Made by a program: the position numbers and the translations under genes
Shown here: positions 26,801 through 38,800 of the stretch, piece after piece
How positions within the stretch are numbered: the stretch's first letter is position 1
Layout: each line of letters opens with the position of its first letter
NCBI RefSeq assembly: GCF_002234675.1
Contig: NC_019879.2
Location: 16,558,464-16,622,463, forward strand
DNA length: 64,000 nucleotides
Source of the DNA: Oryzias latipes
Lineage: Eukaryota > Chordata > Actinopteri > Beloniformes > Adrianichthyidae
Direction: 5' to 3'
Notes under the pieces: generated by a model
What the model was told of the DNA's origin: nothing
Databases searched by the model: none
Seen by the model: the letters and a program-made list of their open reading frames with translations, nothing else

Positions 26801-29800
26801 TACTAGTACATTCTGATCTTTAATTACTTCCTGGAATATTCACTCCTCTAATTCCAGGGAACCTGTTTCAATGGCTTTAGTCAAAGTTCAAACCTCATTT
26901 GGTTTGAAATGTTGCAAGGGGGTGTTAAGACTGTAAGACATGCATTCCCAGAAAACACACTGACATGAGGGAACATTGTAAAGGAAGGCTGTCTCCACAG
27001 CAGTGTCAGAAAGTGATATCATCAGTCAAAAACATATTACTCAGTAATTACTGCTTTTTTGTTAGCTGTGGAATCATTGAAAGTACCTTATGTACTTATT
27101 GTCTTTATTTCTACACTTTTATCTGCTAAAAAATGAGTTTATCTGTTGTTGAAGCTTATCTGAGTCTTGTCTGACTTTTTCTACCTCAAAGACACACTGA
27201 GGACCAGATAACTTTTATTATGGCACATATTTAGAATCTTCCTATGACATTTTAGAGTTGTGGTGTTATTTAGAGTTTTCCTATGACAACACCTGGTAAA
27301 CAGTCTACCCAGAAGGCATTTTGGTTTAAGCTTGATTCTTCGAATGAACTTCTTGGGATTAAAACCATTGACTGTATATGAGAACTGGTCCAAGTGAGTA
27401 TGATGTCACCCATAGAAAATGGTTTACTTCTGGCTTCAACCAAATTAAGTCAATTCAGTTGCCATTTTTTCACAAAACGGATGTCACCATGTTGGAGCCA
27501 GACAACATTAATAAGCAGTGATTTGTCAGAGTTGGCCAGAGTCCACATTTCTATGGCAACATTTCTCACCAATCAGAAGACTAATCACTAATCAGTAGTG
27601 AGCTTGTTGGAAGTCCACAATTGTCTGCAACCTTGGACATGGAGGCCAACAGGCACCACATATTTTTATTGAAGTATCTGATTAACTTAAAAAGCTTGCA
27701 ATACAGAAAAAAAATGTAATAAAAGAAAATTAGGATTAGCAAGATTATGTGAAAAAAAGGTAACAGAGCTAGATTGGTTATTCTGACAAATAATTAGCTT
27801 TTTATTTTTCAATAGAACTCTATGGGAATTTGGCTTTTTTGGAGTAAATAGGAGTACTTCCTATTTGGAACATATGTGGGGAGGGGTCACTCATTCCAGG
27901 TCTCATATACAGTCAATTATTAAAACACAAGAAAAGCAGAGGATGTAGTTCCCAAATGTGTTTTTTCCTGTATTGTTCTTGCTTTAATATCTGTGTTTTT
28001 TGCAGTGTTTCCCAGAGGGAACAGACATGACATCTGTGCTGGACTTGTATTTTCAAGTGAGTCCAACAGTTGCTTTGATTCCACATTTTTACATTCTCAA
28101 AGAGAGAATAATGGTTTGATGAGCTGTTGTACCTCCTCTACCAAACATGCACTAATATAGGAATGGTTCACCTCTTTTCAGCTGTGCTCCATTGAAGTGA
28201 CCTGCGAAAGTGCTAGCGTCATGGCAGCCACCCTGGCCAATGGTGGCATCTGCCCAATCACAGGCGAGCGCGTGCTGACCCCAGAGGCCGTGAGGAACAC
28301 CCTGAGTCTCATGCACTCCTGCGGAATGTATGATTTCTCGGGACAGTTTGCTTTCCATGTAAGTAAAAAATATATTTACACTGTGAAAACACTTATAGCT
28401 TCACACACAGAAGGAACTCTGACTAAATGAGTTTGTTTCCTTGGATACTTTTCTACTGAACAGCTTAAAAAAAGATTTGTGTTGTTTTAGCTATTAAAGG
28501 TAAGATGGGTAGAGTGTTACGCTGTTAGAATTTTATTATTTTATATCATTTTTGCACAATTAAAATACAAAAAAAAACATTTGTGAAAAGAAAATAAATA
28601 CAGTGCAGAGAAAGCCAACAAACCCAGCAGCTATTGGCCTACACTTCTATTTCTATTCTCTCTCTTTTAGGTCGGACTGCCTGCAAAGTCTGGAGTCTCG
28701 GGGGGCATCTTGCTAGTTGTGCCCAATGTGATGGGCATCGTGTGCTGGTCACCACCACTCGACAAGCTTGGCAACTCAGTAAGAGGAATCCAGTTTTGCC
28801 TGGTACGTGGAGATCCAGCATGGGGGCCTGTTTTTAAAGCGCTATAAGGTTTTTATAAAAATGTTGATGTAGGTGGATGTGCAGTTTTAGTTGATTAACC
28901 TGTTTCTTATGTAAAAACAATGGAAACGTTTCATTATTAACTGGAAATTGTTAAGCATTTGATTAATAATTGAGTGATATGTGGTTAATGTTTAGATGCA
29001 GGTGCTATAGTTAAAGTCCCATGGGAAGAACTGCAATCTTTATTACGTAATACTATTAACTTTTAAGATAAAATGAAAGCATGTCCTTTTTTATGAAACA
29101 CTTACAGCCCAGGCTTTTTCTTTCCCTTCCCTCTGTTTCATTTTGACCACTCTTTCTGTGTCATCTCTTACCTGACTTTAGGACCTGGTTGAACTTTTTA
29201 ACTTTCATAACTATGACAACCTGAGGCACTTTGCCAAGAAGCATGATCCTCGCAGAGAGGGAGGCGACCAGAGGGTAAGGACACCACACTCTTTGATGTG
29301 AGTCATAAAAAATCAAAAGCATCACACACCCTTCCGTATTATTTTAGCCACTTCCTGTAGACCAAAGAAGATACCTGTGTGTGCTGTGTGGTTGTACTAC
29401 AATCTTTTAAAGGGATATTCTCAAACAAATGCCTCAAAAAATAAAAAGCTTTAAAATTCATTTTACAATTTCTCAACATGATGCAACCTGTGAGGTTATA
29501 AACCATTTTGTCACGGTTCAGATGTTGGGCTTAAACAAAAAGTAATATCTTCTTGAACCGCTTTTACTGTACTTGTTGAATTGATCCATTAAAAAAAAAA
29601 GAAACTAGAAACTTCTTCTTTAGCTTTCTTTAAAGTTTAAAAAGAATTAAAATTAAAATAACTGATAGTAATAATAATGAAATCGATTTATCTGCGCTTT
29701 TACTTTGTGCTCAAGATGCTTAAAATGTGTCCATTATTCATTCACTCCTCATTCATACTTGGTAATGTTAACCTACTGATGTAGCCACAGCTGCCCTGGG

Positions 29801-32800
29801 GCAGACTGACACAGTCGTGGCAGCCAGTTCGCACCTACTGGCCCTCTAAGGACACAACGACAGCTGGCTGGGGGGAGCGGGGATCAAACCGCCGACCCTT
29901 CGATCACTGGACGACCTGCTCTACCGCCTGAGCCACTGTACTGATGAAATGAAGCGGCCGATTCTCCCCAGCCAACTGTCGTTGTGTCGCTGGGTGAGAT
30001 ACGTCGCCTGCCCTGCCTCCAATGCTGCTCCACTGGTGTGTGAATGCATACAAATGTCCCAGATGGGCAGAAGTGCTGTAGGTGCGTACTGGCAGCCACA
30101 CCTCTGTCAGTCTGCCCCATTCAATTCAATTCAATTCAATTCAATTTTATTTGTATAACCCAAAATCACAACAACAGTCGTCTTGATGGGCTTCGAAGTA
30201 AAACATGAACTCAAAAGGATCATGAATACAAAGAGTTCAATAGAAAAATACTAAAATGAACTAACAAACTGACTAAGCTATACTGGCATCCCTGCCCTTA
30301 GACCCCCCTTCGCGGTAAGGAAAAACTCCTAAAAAAAACGGATTCTGTAAAAAACGAAGAAACCTCAGGGGTGCCCAGATGAAGGAGGGATCCTCCCCCA
30401 GGACGGACAGGCGATTTACCAGAACTCTTGGAGAAGAATTAACTTATCTAACTCTACAACTACATATTTAAAGTTCAGCAGACGAGCTTCATCCAGCCGT
30501 GGTTGGGGGGACAGTCAGGGGCGCGGGTCGAGCCAGAGACAGGAACCAAAGCCAGGTGTAGGAGCAGGAGCAGAGACGAGGTACTCGGTCAGGTACAGAG
30601 CAGAGACAAGCCAGAGGCAGGATCCACAGCCAGGTGTAGGAGCAGGAGCAAAGGGGAGGTACACGGTCAGGAACAGGAGCACGGATGAGCCAACTGGAGT
30701 CTGGAAGCACTCCCTCTCCCCTCCTGGGGGACAATACATGAATCGCACTGCACCAAACAGTAGTTTGCCATCACCAAGTATGAATGAGGAGTGAATGAAT
30801 AATGGACACATTGTAAGTGCTTTGAGCGTCTAGAAAAGCACAGAAAAATCCAATCCACTTCTATTATTATTAATGTTATCAGGATGCTGCTAAATGTTAA
30901 ACTGCTAAGTTTAACATTTATTATTTTATTTTCAAAAATCACCAGCTGTGTGACAGTTGCAGCATTTTATTTTTAACCACACCTTAAAAGTTGCAAGAGG
31001 CTGAAGTCGGGATGAAGTTTTTTTGGATCCACTTTGACTATTAAAGGGTAAAGTTAAGGGAAAATCTATTGATCACAATGTCCTACATGAAATCTAGTAG
31101 AACAAACAGTTATACGGAAGCTAAAAAATAAAACAGTCACCTACTTCAGTCTTATGCAGACCAGTCTGTGTATTAGACTGGTCCTTTGGCTAAAAATGTT
31201 TGGAGACCACTTCTTTATAAAAAAATAAAAAAAGGAGGCCATATAGTTGCAAATGCTAACTTCTGGTGGCAAAAAAAAACTAGAAGTAAGAAAATATCCC
31301 TTTAAAGGTGCTTGTAAGTTGTTCTGTTTTCCTGCTTGTGGTGTGGGTGTAATGAAGTAAATTCAGCGTATGTCACTGCACCTACCACGCTAACCAGGGA
31401 TCAATCTAGTCTGAGTGGTTTGAGCTGCTTGTGTGGCAGGAACGCACGCTTGCTAATCGCGCACAGAGGGAGTGACACTAACCTCTCATTCATGTCAATT
31501 AAAACAGCAACACACCTATGGACCTATGGATTATGAGAGCCTTCAACAAGAGCTAGCTCTGAAAGCCCCCCTTTGGAAAAAAGTCTCTCCCACTGAGTCA
31601 AACCAGGACAGCCTCACCACTGTAGTCTATAGGATGGACAAAGTCGGCGAGTGAAACCTATAAGACACCCACACCCCCAACCTCACTCTTGCAACAAGAA
31701 CTCCACCTATTTTTGTCACTCAAATGTATATAAGTAATGTAAAAGATTATTTATTTTATGTAAAGTGGTTTCTTTTTGCAGATGGGGTGATCTAATTTTT
31801 ATTTCATGGAGAGAGAAAAAAACTAGATTTAAAGTTGTTTTTGTTTTTTTGCATTGAATTCCTAATGAGCCTCAACCTGTTTGTTTAGAACCGGATGTTC
31901 AGTTTACAGGTTGAGCTTCTGCTTTATCTCCACTGCCATTTTGCATATTAGCCTTTCCTCATTTGTTTCTGTTTTTTCTGAAGGTGGAAAAGTGATTTAA
32001 TTTTTAAGGAGAAAAAAAAATCAACCAACCAATATGGAAAAAAAGGAAGAATATGTCCTGGACATAAAGCTGACATTAAAACCAGTACATTTAAAATGTA
32101 TCTGCACATGATTAGAAAAGTATGCTGCAAGGGCGTATTCAGAGATGTGCCTGTCCAGATTAAACAGAGATCATCATCGATCAGGTTTGGAGGAGTATTT
32201 TAGGAGTGCAGCTGGAGTTTAAAAAAAAAAAAAATCCATTATTTTAACAAATGCTTTATTCAGCCAAACAGCAGCTGACTTTTTCTACGTTTCCTCTTGA
32301 AGTTTACCTTGACTTCATTTTTATTACTCTAGGCTGTTACTCAGTGAGAAAAGGTGCAGTAAGATTTTGGTGCACACTTGTGCACTGTTGGTTTTGTCAT
32401 GTACCGGTATGTCCAGCTCTGACGGAATGATCTATAGCATTTTAGAAAGGTTGTGTAAACCTGTAACAAAAGCGTGAGACTCATTCTGATAACAAAGGTT
32501 GCAAAAATAGAAGTTGTGCTGCTCAAAGCAGGCAGCTTTGGAGTTTGTTTCACATGTTTTCTCAGAGCATTGTTGTGGTGCATGTTTAACATGTGTGTGT
32601 GTGTGTGTGTGTGTTAAGTCTATAAATGTGCCTACTTTCTACTAAGAAATTCTAAATTCTGGCAAAACAATCGCTGATTTTGTGTTAAAATTTAAAGTGA
32701 AAAGCTTTTGACCTTTTGTGCTTTATTAAAGACAACAGTTTTTAAAAAAAAATATTTGCAGAGACTGGATGTAAAACATGCATCTGTCATTAATGAAAAA

Positions 32801-35800
32801 ATTGCTGTTAAAAAGAACTTGACACATTCCTGTGTCATTAATCAGCCACGAGCTGTCCTGTGCTGTTCATCCAGTCTATTATTTTAAAAAGGTGTAGCCA
32901 TGTGAAGGCATGTGCATTTTGAAAAGCAGGTTTTTTTTTACACAAGGAAATGTCTAAGCACCAGTACAGTTTCCAGTGATTCATTTAACGAGTCACACAA
33001 ATGACACAAATATAAATGTAGCATATTTCCTGTGATCTAGTCCTCTTAAGATGCAATCTCTGTCATTTTTCAGTGTTTTGAAAAATTGTCTGCAGTTATC
33101 CAAACTTTATTAATGCAGTCTGATAGCTACTGGCCCAAAGTCACAACAATTATTCAGTATTATTTGCTCTGTAAAAGTGTGATACTGGTTGCCTGTTGTG
33201 TCAACTGTCAGTATGAATATGTGGCTGCACTTCCAAATGGACGCAGCAGCAGGTGCATTTTGCTTTAAGCAGCGACACTTCTTCCTGACGTATCCTAACA
33301 TGTGTGAAGCGTGTGGATGTTCTACATTAAGACTCCTTCAGGGCATGAAGCCTTTTGCACATGAACTCAGCGGATGCCTTTATTATTACTCTGAAAGGAA
33401 AGCTTTAGCTGTTTGGCATAACTGTGCTGTTGGTTTTGAGGGCGTGACTGCTGATCTGCCTTGAGACTGCTCTCTCTCATATATGTTACAATACATTGTT
33501 GGACATATATTTTTGTTTGTTTTTCTGTAAATAAGGTTTAATTCATCATTGTTTGTGAGTACAAAGTAGTCGTCATTAGTGACTACCAGCCGAGGACAGA
33601 TGAGAACTTTTGCTGTTGCTGGTTTAGTAAGCATATTGTTGCTATATGATATTTTTTGTTGGAACATTCTAAAAAACATCCAGCTTTTAAATATTTCACA
33701 GTGAAGTTGAAGTTATTGGTTCGTGTTTGCATTTATTCAAATATAGAAGTCATTTGAGTTCATACTGTCAGAGTTTAAGGACACGCTGCAGTTTTAGGAA
33801 ATCGAAAAGCGTTTTGAACTGAGACTCATAAATGCTTTATATGTCACTTGTGGGCGGCCGTGGTGCAGCGGTAGGGCGGTCGACCCATGACCGTAAGATT
33901 ACAGGTTCAATTCCCGCCTTGCACGCCCATGTGTCGAAGTGTCCTCGGGCAAGACACTGAACCCCACCTTGCCTCTGGTGGGAGGCTGGCGCCAGTGTTT
34001 GGCAGTGGAGCCACCATCAGTGTGTGAATGTTTGTGTGCATGGGTGAATGGGGTACCACTAAATGAACTAAAAACAGTTCAAGATTTTATTTTGGGCATC
34101 ATAACCATATTTTCTGTATGCAATTTTATCATTAGAGCGGCACTTTGACCTATGTCCTACATTTGGTCAAATTTCTTTCAGTACGCAGGTGGAGATGCAT
34201 CTTGTTCTCCTGGGCTTTAGATATGAAGCTACCAGATAACAGGGTTAAGCTGATCTTCTTGACGTTTAAGGGAAAGGTCTTGTGAAAATACGAGAGGAGA
34301 TGAGCCTCACTGACACACCAGTCATGATAATCAGACATTTTTGGGAGTTTACACTCTCAATTATCAAATTTAGGAGACATGACCAGAAGCTGAACTTGGA
34401 CCAGCACAGAGGGACTAACTGAGAATCATTCCTACCAATCAGCATCCACTGTCCTTATATAATTATCCTAATTTTGATCAATTACAAGAATAAATGGCAT
34501 CATCCTTTCTCGTGGGAGCTGTTCTAGATAAAGTAAAACTTCTCTTTGTTTTCCAAAATGTAATTATTTAAATTTTACTCTGTGATAATGGGGCCTTTGA
34601 ATCTTTTTACCAAAATTTCCATAAAAATCCCTGTTGTTTGTTTTGTTTATGCCACATGTCATGAATGTTTTCATTTTCTCTTCTGTTTTGCATGCAACAT
34701 TTCTATATGCATATAATTGTCTGTTAATCCCATCTTTTGATGTTTTGTATGATTTCCTTGCACATTTTCCATGTAAGTGTTAATTTGTGACAAAATTGTG
34801 ATTTTTACCATTTGTTTAACTGGAAATTAATTGTAAAAATCACTACTTTAACATTTGATTAAACTGAGAAATTGTAGGGTCTCATTATTAGTAATGTCAC
34901 AAATAATTTGGCTTTTGATTCGTTACAGTCAATAATTTTTAATCTATTCTGGCATTTTGTCAAAAGAAAATCTTTAAAACAATTCTGAGACCGTACAATT
35001 TCCTTTTTTGTCAGAATGTAATTATGTAAAAGCTCTTCATTAACTGACATACTGTTGTGTCTGCTTGAAGACCCCGTGACATGTGAAACTGTTCTAATCA
35101 ACACTTCTAAAGAAAAGACTTAAACAGACAAAACAGTAAAAGCATTGTTTTATTTTTCTTTGCTGTTGTTGCCTTTGTGTCTCATGCAATAAAATAAAAT
35201 GAAACACTTTTGTAATATCTCTTTTGCTCTTTCCCTAAAGCTGTTCTTTAACACCTGATTATTATTTTTATTTTTTTTCCCCCAGGAATGGGATTGGTCA
35301 GATTATTCTTGACTAATTATAAAACAAAGCAAAGAGTCTAGTCTGCATTATAAAAATCAGATTTTTTTTTTAACATTTTAAGAACATTTTAACTCTGGCA
35401 TAAGGAAAATAAGATGCATAAGTGTAAAATAATTTGCTTAATCTAGATTTTGATTTTACAAATTTTTTAATTCCCTGATTTTATTGCATTTTGACCTTTT
35501 AATACATTTAGACAACAAATTAAGAAAACACTCAAACCTGCATGTTAGTAATAAAACTGTGGAAAAATACTCAAACGTTTGTCTGCCTTTGCCCACAAGT
35601 GGCCGGGATAGGCTCCAGCAACCCCGTGACCCCGAAAGGGACAGTTTTAGAAGATGAATGAATGAAAAATGAATATATTTCTTATTACCTGTTAGTAGTC
35701 TAAACTAAGTTTTCAATACGTTTTTAGAAACCAGTCTAAAAACTACTTTTTAACAAAGGCCTAAAACCAAGGTAAATAACAAAAGAAAAGAGCAGCAATA

Positions 35801-38800
35801 ACTGTAGCAGAAAAATGCTAAAATATTAGCTAAATGTTAAAATAACTGAGCAAAAAGTCATGTGCTGCATTTTAATAATGATATAAAGGCTGAGAGCAAT
35901 CAGTTTGAAAGCAGTAATTTGCTGAATATCATTGTAGACTGCTAATAATAAACCTAAAGGCTTTAGAATGTAACCCTTGTGCTATCCTATGGGGTCAAGA
36001 TGACCACTGACGTGTTCTCCCTACCATGACAAAGGTGGAGAGGATTTCATGTAATCCATGGACACCAGTGAAGATCACAAATCTTTGAAGAAAAAAGTTC
36101 AGTGCACTGTCTAGTGGGGTCTAGATGACCCCACTCCCAATGTTAAAGTGCTTAGAATAGCACAAGGGTTATGCAAACTGAAGGAACTCAGCTAAAAATG
36201 AAAAAAAGAAATAAGAAGGATCATTGTGGTCTTTTTTTCCCCAACTATTCCCCAAAGCCAAAGTTTGCGGAGTAAATTTGAATATTTGCTGATATTATCT
36301 CAATGCTAAATTATCTAAACAAACTGCATTGATGCCAAAATGAAGTGAAAGTGTCTGAACTAAGCTAGATATCTAAATAAAAGGATTGTTGCTGAACAAA
36401 CCCCTGAGTTTGTTCCTGAGAACCCCAGTGTTATACTGATTGTGGCCCAACAAGCTGAATAAAATTATTTGTCATCTAAGAAGCAGTTTTTCTCCCCTAA
36501 CTTGTCCTGTCCAACAGCTGAGCAAGTAGATCAGAGCTGAAGGCCTCTTGTGTTGGACATATTTTGCTGTTTCAATAGGGGTTTATGGATCTTCTGACAA
36601 ACAGAGTGTATATTTGTATAAACCCCTTTTGTATTTGAGGCTAAAAAACAGTTTTAACAATCATAACTTAGTTTATCCTCCTGACAACCAGTAATGCAAA
36701 TTTGTACTCTGTAGAGGACATTTCTCAATATCTTCCAACCACTGCATTCTGCTGAATTAACTCCTTTTGGAATCGACAGAGATGGGGTTCTGGGAATTGT
36801 AGTTTTTGGTGGATTAAAAAGAATTGACTGCAATTTTTTCTTTAGATACTCAGGAGGATATTATCAATGTTGTAAGTGAATGAAACCTCTGATTTACTGC
36901 ATAACATAATTAATCGAATAACCAGAGGATTTATAGAGATCCTGTTCTGATATTTTGTGGCATTTAACAGTCCTAACAACATATTAGACTATTAATGTTT
37001 GAAGAATGGATTTTTCTTACAGAATCTTTATTGACCATAAAGGATGACTCGGGTGACTAGGGGTCACCACAACGAACCATCCACTGCTATCCACTGCTAT
37101 CCTAACCCCCATTCTTAGTATTCTCTTCACTCACACCTACCACCCTCATAATTTCTTTCACCTCATTCATAAACCCCCTCATTGGTCCAACCTCAGCATC
37201 CTTTCAATAATGCCTCCCTATCCTGGATCACCTCGTCCATCTCTCTCTAGAAGTTCTCCTTCTCCTCTTGCTCACATCCTATCTGAAGGACATAATCACT
37301 GACAACATTCAACATCACACCTTCAACTTCTATCTTCAGACTCTATCAACATTTCTAAAAGTCTTCTCAACTCTAGAACATTTTTAGTAAACTCCGGCTC
37401 CCTTCTTTTTTCCATCCCCCCCATAAGAACAGTCGGAGCCTGATCCCGGTCTATAAGTCTTGTTCCCCTTTCCATCTCCACACCTTTCTGCTCTCCACCC
37501 CCGCCTCTTGTTAAACTGATAATGATTATCTGTCTTAATTACACTGTGGTAACAATATATATAACATCATATATCTAACAATATGGGGTTAAATTTTAAT
37601 TACTTAATATACTTATGTAGATTATGAAAGACAGAATAAATACTTTTAATACAAGAACTCCTTAATTGCATTTCATCTGACCTTTTTATACTCAGCATGT
37701 CTTGTGCATTGAGACCTAATTCTCAAATATCATTTTATTTGAATCTGGATTAGAGTGTTTAGATCCATTATATTATGAACAGGTATATTCATTGACACAT
37801 GGCATATACTATTTACAAGACGTAATGTCTTCGTTGCCTCTCACATGATTAGATGAGGTTTATCGTTGATGAAGTGAATTTTTTTATAAAGACGTGCGAT
37901 ACCTTATCCTTTAATTATCAGTTTTTTTATGTTAAGTGTCTTATTAATTATGAATTTAAACAATATGTGAAATCTTTTTTTACTAATCTTTAAAAAAATT
38001 AAATTAAACAAAGAAATACCCAGATGTATTATATACATGATTGTATGATGGTTCTTTTATAAGGTAAGTATTATTTTAGGCAAGGGATTATTGAATTATA
38101 TTCCTACTAATACTTGTGAATTTAATCCTAATGATAGATTTTATTCTTTTTATTCTGATTTTAAATTAAAGGATGTTAAAAATTAAAAAAATTGTTGAAG
38201 CAAAAAAGGTGATGCAGAAACTCCTTGTTAACGTTTTGTTTTCCTTTTTTATCTGCAGGTCAAATCCGTCATCAACCTGCTCTTCGCTGCCTACACAGGA
38301 GACGTATCTGCCCTGAGGAGGTGATACTTCTCCCTTACACACAATTCCTCATAGAACTTGTTCACTTAACTGCCACCAGCAAAGCTTTTTTTTTTAGCAC
38401 ACCAGCATGCATTTTTAAGAAGCAACAGCAAAACAAGTTCCTGCAGACATTTTTTGCCTCTGCAACATGAACTCTTTGGTATGTTTATGTGGTGCAGCTC
38501 ACAAGTTTGGAAAGTTTAAGGAAATCCTTCCTGTACAAATCTCAGATATTCTACTGGTGTCTCACATCAAAACAAGCATTTTAGGTGTTTGTAATTATTT
38601 TATACAGAGTTGTTCCAATAGCTTTCAATTAAATAGTTTAAAAGCCATTTTTGAATGTATTTCTGTTATCATGATGAAAAAACACAAAGGGTCCAAATGC
38701 AGAGAACATGATAGAAACATAGAAAAGAACTGGCTAATATCTGGTGACAAAAAATATCTAAAAGTCTTTTATTCTGGAAGTTTGTGCTTCATAGCTGTCT

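Noticed and set aside
33852-33930. A tRNA gene
   Set aside because: Box A and B are present, but the sequence cannot fold as a complete tRNA and continues into a SINE body shared with 56178-56445.
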